Shown in pieces: positions 15,665 to 25,500 of a DNA stretch of 64,000 bases (position 1 is its first letter; the number at the start of each line of letters is the position of its first letter). Source of the stretch: Streptomyces sp. NRRL B-24484 (GTDB lineage Bacteria > Actinomycetota > Actinomycetes > Streptomycetales > Streptomycetaceae); contig NZ_JOAI01000031.1 in the NCBI RefSeq assembly GCF_000717715.1, positions 55,892 to 119,891 of the forward strand, written 5' to 3'. Made by a program: the position numbers and the translations under genes. Under the pieces are notes generated by a model. The model was not told the origin of the DNA and ran no database searches. It was given only the letters and a program-made list of their open reading frames with translations.

Positions 15665-17200
15665 GTGACCAACAGCCCTACGCCCGATCCCGTCCGCCTC
15701 GCCAGGTTCCGTGAGGCGCTGCTCGCCGCCCAGTACACGGCCGACGGCTGCCTCGACCTGCTCGGCCCCACCGCCTACGCCGCCCTCGCGCGCAGCGAGA
15801 CGGTGCCCGCCCTGCGGGCGACCCGGGGCGGCAGCCCGCTGGAGACGCTGGTGCGGCTCTTCCTGCTGCAGCAGCCCGTCCCGCGCGCGGCCGCCGCGGC
15901 CGTGCTCTCCGTCGAGGAATGCCTCACCGACGGCTGGCTGACCGAGGACGGCGACCGGGTGCGGGCGACCGTCGACGTCCGCCCGTACGCCAACGAGGTG
16001 GCCGGGCTGCCGAGCGCCGATGCCTGGGTCGTCTCCGACCTCGGCTGCGCGGTGGGCGGTGCCGGCGGCATCGGTGCCGGTGAGGGCTCCGGCGGCGTGG
16101 CCCGCCGGGACCTGGTGCTCGGCGTGGGCGGCGCCTCCACGACGCTGGCCAACCTGGCGGTGCGGCGTCCCGTGCGCTCGGCCCTGGACCTGGGCACCGG
16201 CTCCGGCGTGCAGGCCCTGCACGCGGCACGGCACGCCCAGCACGTCACCGCCACGGACCTCAACCCGAGAGCCCTCCGGTTCGCCCGGCTCACCCTGGCG
16301 CTCTCCGGTTTCGAGAACACCGGGACGGCCGAGGGCAGCCTCTTCGAGCCCGTTCCGAACGAGCGGTTCGACCTGATCGTCTCCAACCCGCCGTTCGTGA
16401 TCTCACCGGGGAGCCGGTTCGTCTACCGGGACGGCGGCATGGCCGGTGACGACCTGTGCCGCAGCATCGTCCGCGGCGCCGCCGCGCACCTGGAGCCGGG
16501 CGGCTACTGCCAGCTGCTGGCGAACTGGCAGCACGTCAAGGGCGAGGACTGGCACGAGCGGCTGGCCGGCTGGGTGGCCGGTACCGGACTGGACGCCTGG
16601 GTGGTGCAGCGCCAGGTCCAGGACATCGCCGAATACGCCGAGCTGTGGCTGCGCGACGGCGGCGACCACCTCGGCCGGGGCGACGACTACCGGGCGCGGT
16701 ACGGCGAGTGGCTGGACGCCTTCGAGACGGCCGGTGTCGAGGGCGTCGGCTTCGGCTGGATCACCCTGCGGGCGAGCGGTGCGACCGAGCCGACCGTCCG
16801 GATCGAGGAGTGGCCGCACCCCGTCGAGCAGCCGCTCGGCCCGCACATCGAGGAGTGGTTCGCCCGTCAGGACTTCCTCCGCTCGCACGACGACGCGGCA
16901 CTGCTCGCGGCCCGCTACGTGCTCGTCGACGAGGTGGTGCAGGAGCAGGTCGGGGCGCCCGGCGCGGAGGACCCGGAGCACGTGATCCTGCGTCACAACC
17001 GGGGCATGCGGCGGGCGACCAAGGTCGATACGGTCGGCGCCGGATTCGTCGGAGCCTGCGACGGCAGCCTCGCGGCGGGCGACATCGTCGATGCGATCGC
17101 CCACCTGCTGGGGGAGGACCGCGTGGTGCTGCGGGACCGGGTCCCGGAGTCGCTGCGGATGCTCACCGAGCAGGGCTTCGTCGCTCCCGTCGCGCCCTGA
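15665..17200 (+). CDS. Class I SAM methyltransferase with NPPF motif (HemK-like)
   Basis: 511 residues from GTG 15665. The N-terminal 150 residues are a helical domain related to DUF7059. SAM motif I is ALDLGTGSGVQAL, the acidic ribose contact is TATDLNP, and motif IV is FDLIVSNPPFV. NPPF or NPPY marks N-methyltransferases acting on amides or bases, such as PrmC and RsmC-type enzymes, so a ribosome or tRNA target is more likely than a small molecule, but it is not proven. About 180 residues follow the catalytic domain. GACAAT lies 6 nt before the start, a possible leaderless -10 box. The frame is open far upstream without support. Confidence 0.85.
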   Translation: MTNSPTPDPVRLARFREALLAAQYTADGCLDLLGPTAYAALARSETVPALRATRGGSPLETLVRLFLLQQPVPRAAAAAVLSVEECLTDGWLTEDGDRVRATVDVRPYANEVAGLPSADAWVVSDLGCAVGGAGGIGAGEGSGGVARRDLVLGVGGASTTLANLAVRRPVRSALDLGTGSGVQALHAARHAQHVTATDLNPRALRFARLTLALSGFENTGTAEGSLFEPVPNERFDLIVSNPPFVISPGSRFVYRDGGMAGDDLCRSIVRGAAAHLEPGGYCQLLANWQHVKGEDWHERLAGWVAGTGLDAWVVQRQVQDIAEYAELWLRDGGDHLGRGDDYRARYGEWLDAFETAGVEGVGFGWITLRASGATEPTVRIEEWPHPVEQPLGPHIEEWFARQDFLRSHDDAALLAARYVLVDEVVQEQVGAPGAEDPEHVILRHNRGMRRATKVDTVGAGFVGACDGSLAAGDIVDAIAHLLGEDRVVLRDRVPESLRMLTEQGFVAPVAP

Positions 17201-17255
17201 CAGCCCCCCGACGGCAGACGGCGGACGGTTGACGGCGGACGGCTGACGACAAGCG

Positions 17256-17304
17256 GCGGACGGGCGGGGCGGCCGACTGCGTGTCGACCGCCCCGCCCGT
17301 CCGC
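17256..17304. terminator. Strong bidirectional terminator
   Basis: Two 22-nt arms (17256-17277 and 17283-17304) pair with one mismatch around the loop TGCGT. It sits midway between the convergent methyltransferase and lipoprotein genes. It is the longest hairpin in the window. Confidence 0.8.
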
Positions 17305-17376
17305 TCGGCGGTTCACCGGGCCGTCGGCCCGCTGACGTCAGCCCCGTCGGCGCACCTCAGCGCCGGGCGGGCACCG

Positions 17377-18009
17377 TCATGGGTGGAAGAGCTCGCTGAT
17401 CTTGGTGATCCGGCCGGCCGAGTCGACCGTGACGTCGTAGTTGCCGCCGTAGCAGGAGTACGGCTGGGGGACCTCGCGGTTGTGGGCGCAGTCCTCGGCG
17501 TGGGTGGCGAACTCGGCCAGCGGGACGGCCTTGGGCGCCATCGTGCTGCTCATCGCGAACAGTTCCGCGGTGGCGCCCGGGGCGAAGGTGTACGTGCCGG
17601 CGGCACCGGTGGGCTCGTAGTAGCCGTCGTCGTCGACATTCGGCCCGCAGACGAAGCGGGTGGGCGTCGCGGTGACCTTGGTCGCGGTGGCGGCGGTGAC
17701 GCTGATGACCTTGTGCCCCGGACGCTGGGCGGCGGCCGTGCAGTCGGCGGCGGGCTTGCCGGTCCCGGAGGGCTTGGCGGTCGTGGTGCGGCCGGTGGAC
17801 GGCCGGCCGCTGGGCCGGGCGCTCGCCTTGGTCGGGGCGGCGCTCGCGGTCGGCTCGGACGAGGCGGAGGACGAGGGGGCGGCGGAGGCCGTCGCACCGG
17901 TGCCCGGGGCGGCGGTGTCCGCGCCGGCGCCGTTCGGGTCGCAGGCGGTGAGGGCGAGCGTGGCCGCGCCCAGCAGGGCGGCGGTTGCGAACAGACGGCG
18001 TGCGGACAT
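17377..18009 (-). CDS. Secreted lipoprotein with Ser/Thr/Pro-rich linker
   Basis: 210 residues from ATG 18009, preceded by GGGGGAG. The signal peptide has the lipobox LTAC with Cys at residue 23. A low-complexity linker of about 60 residues rich in Ala, Ser, Thr, Pro follows. The C-terminal domain has four cysteines (CTAAAQ, FVCGPN, EDCAHN, YSCYGG), probably two disulfides, and ends with a beta pattern (YDVTVDSAGRITKISELF) seen in small extracellular domains. No named family. The long frame to 18546 is upstream noise. Confidence 0.75.
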   Translation of the reverse strand: MSARRLFATAALLGAATLALTACDPNGAGADTAAPGTGATASAAPSSSASSEPTASAAPTKASARPSGRPSTGRTTTAKPSGTGKPAADCTAAAQRPGHKVISVTAATATKVTATPTRFVCGPNVDDDGYYEPTGAAGTYTFAPGATAELFAMSSTMAPKAVPLAEFATHAEDCAHNREVPQPYSCYGGNYDVTVDSAGRITKISELFHP

Positions 18010-18488
18010 GGTGGTTCTCCCCCCGAGTGCGACCGGCGGGCTCCGGCCGATGTGTGTGGTCCTGCGCTGTGGTGCCGCTACTGGTGTACCCCTTGCGAGG
18101 ACGGTACGGGTGCCGCCGTAGCGGGGCTGTGACAGCCCGGGCCGAGCCGTTACGCGGGCGGCCTCCCCGTGACGTTCCGCGGACCTGCGACGCGCATCGG
18201 GCAGCAGATCGGACCCCTCCGGCCACCCCGGCCGCGCAGGTTCCACCGGCCACCCGTGGACGCGCACGTCCCTCCGGCCACCTAAGGGCGCACAGACCGC
18301 CGCCGCCCCCGGAGAAACGCCGTCCACGGACCGTCGTTCACCTCGCCGCCCCCGGGATGTTCCCCGTCGTACGTCGAACGTCAGTCCGGGGTTGTCCGCA
18401 GACTGCCAGGCTCCGTCCACAGGTTGTGGACGAGCGCGCTCGGGACAGCGCGCCGGCCGGTGGACTGAGGCCAGGGAGGGCGGGGACG
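18010..18488. other. Divergent region between lipoprotein and DUF3592 genes, 479 bp
   Basis: It must hold promoters for both genes. Its right third carries a cluster of DnaA-box-like sequences (18392-18433). No gene is supported; the frames crossing it lack start signals. Confidence 0.4.
18392..18433. promoter_or_regulatory. Cluster of DnaA-box-like sequences
   Basis: TTGTCCGCA (18392-18400, one mismatch to the preferred box), CCGTCCACA (18413-18421) and TCGTCCACA on the minus strand (18425-18433) lie within 42 bp. The last two fit the relaxed streptomycete DnaA consensus (T/C)(T/C)(G/A/C)TCCACA and form a near-palindrome. A further single match, TCGTCCACA, is at 19209. Confidence 0.4.
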
Positions 18489-19007
18489 GTGGAGACGCCG
18501 ACGGCGGTCGCGGCAGGTGCGGTTCTGACCTTCTTCGGCAGCGCACTGCTGCTGTGGTGCGCCGCCGAGTTGCGCCTTCGCCACCATCTGCGCCGCCACG
18601 GCATACCCGCGACCGCCCGGGTGGTCGCCGACGGCGATCCGTACGGCGAGCCCTACGGCGACACCTTCGGCGAGCTCGACAGCGCGCCGCTGCTCTCCTA
18701 CACCGCGCTGCCGGAGGTGGAGGTCGTGTCGGTGCGCGGTGCGGCCGAGGCCGGCCGGGCCCGCGCCGTCCGCGCCGCCGAGACCGTGCTGGCCCGTCCC
18801 CGCGGGGCGACCCCGCTGCGGCGGCCGAACCGGCTGGTGCCGGGCGCCCTGGTGCAGGTCATGTACGACGCGCGTCGTCCGAGCCGGGTCGTCCTGGCCG
18901 GCACCGACCTGCTGTCGACGCTGGCCACCGACGTCTTCTGGGCGCTGCTCGGCACCGGCGCACTGGCCGGCGGGCTCAGCCTGTTCGCCTCGCTGTTCGC
19001 CCGCTGA
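18489..19007 (+). CDS. DUF3592-like membrane protein
   Basis: 172 residues from GTG 18489. A first membrane helix (VAAGAVLTFFGSALLLWCAAEL) is followed by a basic turn, a beta-rich extracytoplasmic domain (IPATARVVADG, later PGALVQVMYDARRPSRVVL) and a second helix near the C-terminus (ALLGTGALAGGLSLFASLF). This layout and the VMYDARRP phrase fit DUF3592. A gap of 510 bp follows before topA. Function unknown. Confidence 0.7.
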   Translation: METPTAVAAGAVLTFFGSALLLWCAAELRLRHHLRRHGIPATARVVADGDPYGEPYGDTFGELDSAPLLSYTALPEVEVVSVRGAAEAGRARAVRAAETVLARPRGATPLRRPNRLVPGALVQVMYDARRPSRVVLAGTDLLSTLATDVFWALLGTGALAGGLSLFASLFAR

Positions 19008-19517
19008 GCCGACGCCGCCGGACCGGCCGGAGCCGGAACCGCCCGCCGCCGGAACGCACCCCCTGGGTGCGGGCCGAGGCGGACGCGCCGCTCGCAACGG
19101 AACTCCGGTCGCTCGGAGGCGCCGCCAGCGGGGAAGCCCGGTCCACGGGGCGCGCGGTCCGCCCGCGAGGGCCCGCCGGGAGGACACCGCAACGTGCGCC
19201 CGGTCCCTTCGTCCACAGCCGTCCCGGGCCCGTCACCGTCGGCCGGGATACGTCCGGATCCGGTCTCCCCACCGGCCGGCAACCCCCTCCGTGGGGCGCG
19301 CGGCCTCGTCGTCGGGTTACCGTTCGAGTGGCGTCGGTCGGCCTTGCCGGTGAAAAAGCGGGAACCGTCCGTTTGACAAGGGTGGCCAGGGTACGGTCAC
19401 ACTCCGCTGGTGGGGTCGTCGCACAGCGACAGCCCCGGACGGCGGAAGGACGGGCGGAGCGCCTCCCCCGCCGCCCGCGCCGCCAGCACAGATAACGACC
19501 GGGAGAGAAGAGCGAAG
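19008..19517. other. topA upstream region, 510 bp
   Basis: No credible gene. Contains one relaxed DnaA-box match (19209-19217) and TTGACA at 19373-19378, a good -35 hexamer without a clear -10 at 17-18 bp. The frame 19410-22382 extends topA upstream, but homology starts after 19518. A long untranslated leader is possible; topA promoters in streptomycetes are supercoiling-sensitive. Confidence 0.4.
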
Positions 19518-22382
19518 GTGTCCCCGAGCAGCGAGACCGCGCACGGCAAGCGACTCGTCATTGTCGAGTCGCCGGCCAAGGCCAAGACGATCAAGGGCTA
19601 CCTCGGCCCCGGCTACATCGTCGAGGCCAGCGTCGGGCACATCCGGGACCTGCCCGGCACAGCCGCCGAGGTGCCGGACCGCTACACCGGCGAGGTGCGC
19701 CGGCTCGGTGTCGACGTCGACCACGACTTCGCCCCCATCTACGTGGTCAACCCCGACAAGAAGTCGCAGGTGACCAAGCTCAAGTCGCTGCTCGCGGAGT
19801 CCGACGAGCTCTTCCTCGCCACCGATGAGGACCGCGAGGGCGAGGCGATCGCCTGGCACCTGCAGCAGGTGCTGAAGCCCAAGGTGCCGGTGCACCGCAT
19901 GGTCTTCCACGAGATCACCAAGGACGCCATCCAGGAGGCCGTCCGCAACCCGCGCGACCTCAACCAGCGCCTGGTGGACGCCCAGGAGACCCGCCGCATC
20001 CTCGACCGCCTCTACGGCTACGAGGTCTCGCCGGTGCTGTGGAAGAAGGTCATGCCGAAGCTGTCGGCGGGCCGCGTGCAGTCCGTCGCCACCCGGCTCG
20101 TGGTCGAGCGCGAGCGCGAGCGGATGGCCTTCCGCTCCGCCTCGTACTGGGACCTGGTCGGCACCTTCGCCACCGGCCGCACCGCGGCCGACGCCGCCAA
20201 CCCGGAGACCTTCGGCGCCCGGCTGGTCTCCGTCGACGGCCGACGGATCGCCACCGGCCGCGACTTCGGTTCGGACGGCCGGCTGCGCGACGCCGCCGCG
20301 GCCGCGAACACCCTGCACCTCGACGAGCAGGCCGCCCGGACGCTGGCCGCCGCGCTGGAGCAGACCGCGTTCGCCGTCCGCAGCGTCGAGTCCAAGCCCT
20401 ACCGCCGCTCGCCGTACGCGCCGTTCCGCACCACCACGCTCCAGCAGGAGGCCAGCCGCAAGCTGGGCTTCGGTGCCAAGCGGACGATGCAGGTCGCGCA
20501 GAAGCTGTACGAGAACGGCTTCATCACCTACATGCGCACCGACTCCACCACGCTGTCGGAGACGGCGGTCACCGCCGCCCGCGCCCAGGTCACCCAGCTC
20601 TACGGCGCCGACTACCTGCCGGACGCGCCGCGCGTCTACGCCAGCAAGGTCAAGAACGCCCAGGAGGCGCACGAGGCGATCCGTCCCTCCGGCGACCGCT
20701 TCCGCACGCCGGCCGAGACCGGCCTGTCCGGCGACGACTTCCGGCTGTACGAGCTGATCTGGATGCGCACCGTCGCCTCCCAGATGAAGGACGCCGTCGG
20801 CCAGTCCGTCACCGTCCGGGTCGGCGGCCGCTCCGCCGACGGCCGGGACGCCGAGTTCTCCGCCTCCGGCAAGATCATCACCTTCCACGGCTTCCTCAAG
20901 GCCTACGTCGAGGGCGCCGACGACCCCAACGCCGAGCTCGACGACCGCGAGCGCCGGCTGCCGCAGGTCGCCGAGGGCGACCCGCTGGCCGCCGAGCGGC
21001 TCACCCCGGAGGGCCACGCCACCAAGCCGCCGGCGCGCTACACCGAGGCCTCGCTGGTGAAGGAGCTGGAGGACCGCGAGATCGGCCGCCCCTCCACCTA
21101 CGCGTCGATCATCGACACGATCATCAACCGCAAGTACGTCTTCAAGAAGGGCACGGCGCTCGTCCCGTCCTTCCTGTCGTTCGCCGTGGTGAACCTGCTG
21201 GAGAAGCACTTCGGCCGGCTCGTCGACTACGACTTCACCGCCAAGATGGAGGACGACCTCGACCGGATCGCGGCCGGCCAGGCCGAGTCCGTGCCGTGGC
21301 TGAAGCGCTTCTACTTCGGCGAGGGCGAGGGCGAGGGTGCGGCCGCCGGCAGCGCCGCCGAGGCGGGCAACGGCGACGGCGACCACCTCGGCGGCCTGAA
21401 GGAGCTCGTCACCGACCTCGGCGCGATCGACGCCCGGGAGATCAGCTCCTTCCCGCTGAGCGAGGAGATCACCCTGCGGGTCGGCCGCTACGGGCCGTAC
21501 GTCGAGAAGGCCGCCGCCGTCGAGGGCGAGCCGGGCCAGCGCGCCGACATCCCCGACGACCTGCCGCCGGACGAGCTCACCGTCGAGCTCGCCGAGGAGC
21601 TGCTGGCCAAGCCCAGCGGCGAGCGCGCGCTCGGCACCGACCCCGAGAGCGGCAACCCGCTGGTGGCCAAGGACGGCCGCTACGGCCCGTACGTCACCGA
21701 GGTGCTGCCCGAGGGCACCCCGAAGACCGGCAAGAACGCGGTGAAGCCGCGCACCGCCTCGCTCTTCAAGACGATGTCCCTGGACACCGTCACCCTGGAG
21801 GACGCGCTGCGCCTGCTCTCGCTGCCCCGGGTGGTCGGCGCCGACGCCGAGGGCAACGAGATCACCGCGCAGAACGGCCGGTACGGCCCGTACCTCAAGC
21901 GCGGCACCGACTCCCGGTCGCTGACCAGCGAGGACCAGCTGTTCACCATCACCCTGGACGAGGCGCTGGCCGTCTACGCCCAGCCCAAGCAGCGCGGGCG
22001 CGCGGCCGCCGCCGCCCCGCTGAAGGAGCTCGGCACCGACCCGGTCAGCGAGCGCCCGGTGGTCGTCAAGGACGGCCGCTTCGGACCGTACGTCACCGAC
22101 GGCGAGACCAACGCGACGCTCCGCAAGGACGACGACGTCGAGACGATCACGCCGGAGCGCGGCTACGAGCTGCTCGCCGAGAAGCGTGCCCGCGGGCCGG
22201 TGAAGAAGACGGCCAAGAAGGCGCCGGCGAAGAAGGCCGCGGCCAAGAAGACGGCCGTCAAGAAGACCGCTGCGAAGAAGACGGCCGCCAAGACCACCGC
22301 GGCCAAGACGGCCGCGAAGAAGACGGCCACCAAGGCGACCGCCGCGAAGAGGACCGCCGCCGCGGCCTCCGACGAGGACTGA
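19518..22382 (+). CDS. topA: DNA topoisomerase I (type IA)
   Basis: 954 residues from GTG 19518. The TOPRIM domain begins KRLVIVESPAKAKTIKGYLGP, with acidic residues in ATDEDREGEA. The catalytic tyrosine is Tyr338 in FITYMRTDS. The C-terminal third holds repeated small domains (GRYGPYV occurs several times) instead of zinc fingers, as in other actinobacteria. The last 60 residues are alternating Lys and Ala, which in Streptomyces and mycobacterial TopA raise processivity and DNA binding. It relaxes negative supercoils. A clear terminator follows. Essential in streptomycetes. Confidence 0.97.
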   Translation: MSPSSETAHGKRLVIVESPAKAKTIKGYLGPGYIVEASVGHIRDLPGTAAEVPDRYTGEVRRLGVDVDHDFAPIYVVNPDKKSQVTKLKSLLAESDELFLATDEDREGEAIAWHLQQVLKPKVPVHRMVFHEITKDAIQEAVRNPRDLNQRLVDAQETRRILDRLYGYEVSPVLWKKVMPKLSAGRVQSVATRLVVERERERMAFRSASYWDLVGTFATGRTAADAANPETFGARLVSVDGRRIATGRDFGSDGRLRDAAAAANTLHLDEQAARTLAAALEQTAFAVRSVESKPYRRSPYAPFRTTTLQQEASRKLGFGAKRTMQVAQKLYENGFITYMRTDSTTLSETAVTAARAQVTQLYGADYLPDAPRVYASKVKNAQEAHEAIRPSGDRFRTPAETGLSGDDFRLYELIWMRTVASQMKDAVGQSVTVRVGGRSADGRDAEFSASGKIITFHGFLKAYVEGADDPNAELDDRERRLPQVAEGDPLAAERLTPEGHATKPPARYTEASLVKELEDREIGRPSTYASIIDTIINRKYVFKKGTALVPSFLSFAVVNLLEKHFGRLVDYDFTAKMEDDLDRIAAGQAESVPWLKRFYFGEGEGEGAAAGSAAEAGNGDGDHLGGLKELVTDLGAIDAREISSFPLSEEITLRVGRYGPYVEKAAAVEGEPGQRADIPDDLPPDELTVELAEELLAKPSGERALGTDPESGNPLVAKDGRYGPYVTEVLPEGTPKTGKNAVKPRTASLFKTMSLDTVTLEDALRLLSLPRVVGADAEGNEITAQNGRYGPYLKRGTDSRSLTSEDQLFTITLDEALAVYAQPKQRGRAAAAAPLKELGTDPVSERPVVVKDGRFGPYVTDGETNATLRKDDDVETITPERGYELLAEKRARGPVKKTAKKAPAKKAAAKKTAVKKTAAKKTAAKTTAAKTAAKKTATKATAAKRTAAAASDED
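22198..22379 (+). repeat. Lys/Ala-rich repeat tail of TopA
   Basis: About 60 codons made of AAG (Lys), GCC/GCG (Ala) and ACG/ACC (Thr) in KKTAAK-like units, forming an imperfect tandem repeat at DNA level. Histone-like and variable in length between strains. Confidence 0.8.
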
Positions 22383-22396
22383 GCCGACCTCCGCCA

Positions 22397-22430
22397 CGCG
22401 GGCCCGCACCCACCGGGGTGCGGGCCCGCG
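22397..22430 (+). terminator. topA terminator hairpin
   Basis: Perfect 15-bp arms (22397-22411 and 22416-22430) with loop ACCG, starting 15 nt after the topA stop. No T-run follows. Confidence 0.75.
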
Positions 22431-22500
22431 GTGCGTCACAACCGTGTCATGACCGGCTTCCGGAACCCCGTCCGCCCCTTGGGCCGTAGCGCCCGACCGC

Positions 22501-22506
22501 TACGCT
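22501..22506 (+). promoter_or_regulatory. -10 box TACGCT for leaderless tmk mRNA
   Basis: TACGCT ends 6 nt before the ATG at 22513, and there is no Shine-Dalgarno sequence. Confidence 0.5.
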
Positions 22507-22512
22507 GACGGT

Positions 22513-25500
22513 ATGACGAGTGAGGAGCAGACCACCGGCCCCAGCACAGCCCCGCCCGACCGTCCGGAGGTTCCGCCGGCCGGGACACCGGGTGAACGGG
22601 CCCGGTCCCTGCTCCGGCTCCGCCCCTACCGGCGGCTGTGGACGGCCCAGCTGGTCAGCGGCACCGCGGACCGCCTCTCGCTGCTCGTCCTCGTCCCGCT
22701 GACCGTGGTCGCCGCCATGGCCGGCGGGCAGTTCGGCGACGGCTACCGCTCGCTGGCCCTCGCCGTCGCCGCGGTGTTCACCGCGCGGATGCTCGCCACC
22801 GTGCTGTTCGGCGCCGCCCTGCTCGGCCCGGTGCACGCACTGTTCGGCGAGAAGCTGGACCGCCGCTGGGTCCTGTTCGGTGCGGACGTCCTGCGCGCCG
22901 TCCTGATCGGCGTCGCCGCCTGGTGGTCGATCTGGGCGCCCGGCTCCGCCACCTGGCTGCTGCTCGGCACGGTCTTCGCCGCCGGCGCCGCCGAGCGGAT
23001 CTGGGCGGTCGCCAAGGCCGCCGCCGTCCCCGGCCTGCTGCCGCCCGCCGACCCCTACGCCGCGCCCGACCGCCGCAAGCCCTCCGCCGCCTCCCTGGAC
23101 GCCGTCCGCACCGTGGACGACCGGACCGGCTGGGCCACCGTGCCGCTCGGCGCGACCGCCCTCGTGGCTCTCACCCTGCTCAACAACGTCCTCGCCGCAC
23201 TCGGCCCGGACTGGCTGCGGGCCCACCAGATGACCTCCGCCGCGGTCGGCGGCGCCCTGGTCTTCGCCGCCTCCGCCGTGCTGGTCTTCCTGCAGGAGCT
23301 GCCCGCCGGCCCCGCCGCCGCGCCGCACTCCCCGCTGCAGGGCCTGCGCGCCCCCGTCGACGCCACCCCCGGCAAGGCGCTGAGCAAGGGCCGCACCGGC
23401 TCCGCCCCCTACTTCACCTTCGCGGTCGCCGCCGCATACGCCTCGATGGCGGGCGTCGCCTCGCTCGGCCTGCTGACCGCGCTGGAGCACCGGGCCGGCC
23501 CGGTCGGCTACGGCCTGGTCGTCCTCGCCGCGGGCCTCGCCCCGGCCGCGGGCGTCCGGCTCACCCGGGCCACCCTGCCCTCGTTCTCCCGCCGCCGGCT
23601 GCTCACGCTCGCCCTGCTCGTCGAGGGCGTGGCGCTGATCCTGGCCGGCCTGGTGCTGGACTTCGTCCTCGTCCTGCTGCTCACCGTGCTGGCCGGCGTC
23701 GCCGCCGGGCTGACCGTGTCGGTCGGCCGCACCCTGCTCGCGCAGGAGGTCGAGGAGGCGCGGCTGCCCAAGGTCACCGAGCACCTCTACGCGGTGCTGC
23801 GGGCCGTGGTCGGCAGTGCGCTGATCGTCGTCCCGCTGATCGCCGCCGCCTACGGCGAGGTCACCCTCGGCCGGGTCGAGCCCGGCAGCTTCACCTTCAT
23901 CCACGACGGTGCCGCCCTCGCCGTCTCCACCGCCGGCCTGCTCACCCTGGTGCTCGCCGCGGTGGTGCTGCTGCGCACCGACGACCGCCGCGGTGTGGCG
24001 CCGTTCAGCAAGGAGCTGTTCCTGGCCGTCCTCGGCGGCACCGTGCCGGCCCCGCACCGCACCGCCGGCACCGGATTCTTCATCGCCCTGGAGGGCGGCG
24101 ACGGCGCCGGCAAGTCCACCCAGGCCCAGGCCCTCGCCGAGTGGATGCGCGCCAAGGGCCACGAGGTGGTGCTCACCCGCGAGCCCGGCGGCAGCCCGGT
24201 CGGCCAGCGGCTGCGCGGTCTCGTCCTGGACGTCGGCAACACCGGCCTCTCGCACCGCGCCGAGGCGCTGATCTACGCCGCCGACCGCGCCGAGCACGTC
24301 GAGAGCGTCATCAGGCCCGCCCTCGCCCGCGGCGCGGTGGTGATCACCGACCGGTACATGGACTCCTCCATCGCCTACCAGGGCGCCGGCCGCGACCTCG
24401 CCGCGACCGAGATCGCCCGGATCTCCCGCTGGGCCACCGGCGGGCTCCTCCCGGACCTCACCGTGGTGCTGGACGTCGACCCGACCACCGCCCGCGAGAG
24501 GTTCACCGAGGCGCTCGACCGGCTGGAGTCCGAGCCGACCGAGTTCCACGCCCGGGTCCGGGCCGGTTTCCTCGCCCTCGCCGCCGCGGACCCGGCCCGC
24601 TACCTGGTCGTCGACGCGGGTCAGCAGCCCGCCCCGGTGACCACCGCGATCCGCCACCGGCTCGACCGCGAGCTGCCGCTCTCCGGGCAGGAGAAGGCCG
24701 CCCTCGCCGAGCAGGAGCGCCTCGCCCGGGAGGCCGCCGAGCGCCGCGCCGCCGAGGAGGCCCGGCTCAAGGCCGAGGCCGAGGAGGCCGAGCGCAAGCG
24801 GCAGGCCCTGCTGGAGGAGCTGCGCGCCGAGCAGGCCGAGAAGGAGCGCCTCGCCAAGCTGGAGGCCGAGCGGATCGCCGCCGAGGAGGCCCGCAAGGCC
24901 GCCGAGGAGGCCCGCCTGCGGGCCGAGGAGCAGGCGAAGGAGCGTGCCGAGGAGGAGGCCCGCCGGGAGGCCGCCGAGGAGGCCCGGCTCAAGGCCGAGG
25001 CCGCCGAGCGCGAGCGCCGCGAGGCGGAGGCCGCCGCCCAGGCCGAGATCCAGCGCCAGCGCGAACTGCAGCGGGCCGAGCAGCGCCGCCGTGCCGAGGA
25101 GGCCCTGCAGCGCGCCGAGGAGGCCCGGCTGCACGCCGAGGCCGCCGAGCAGGAGCGCCGGGAGGCGGAGGCGGCCGCCGCGGCCGCCGGATCGGCCGCC
25201 CCGACGGCGGAGCTTCCGCAGGTCGCGGCGGACGGCGACGACGACGCCGAGACCACCCGGGAGATCCCCGAGGTCGAGCGCCGGAAGGCCGTGCGGGCCG
25301 CCGAGCAGGCCGGCCCCGCCGACGTGACGGCCCCGCTGCCGACCGTTCCGGCCGCCGACGAGACCGCCGTGCTGCCGAAGGCCGAGCCCGCGGACTTCCG
25401 CAAGGCGCCGCTCGCGGACGAGACCGCGGTGCTGCCGAAGGCGGACGAGACGGCCGTACTCCCCAAGGCCGACGAGACGGCGGTGCTGCCGAAGGCGGAG

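Noticed and set aside
19373..19397. TTGACA followed by TACGGT as a topA promoter
   Set aside because: The spacing is about 13 bp, too short for a normal sigma-70 type promoter.
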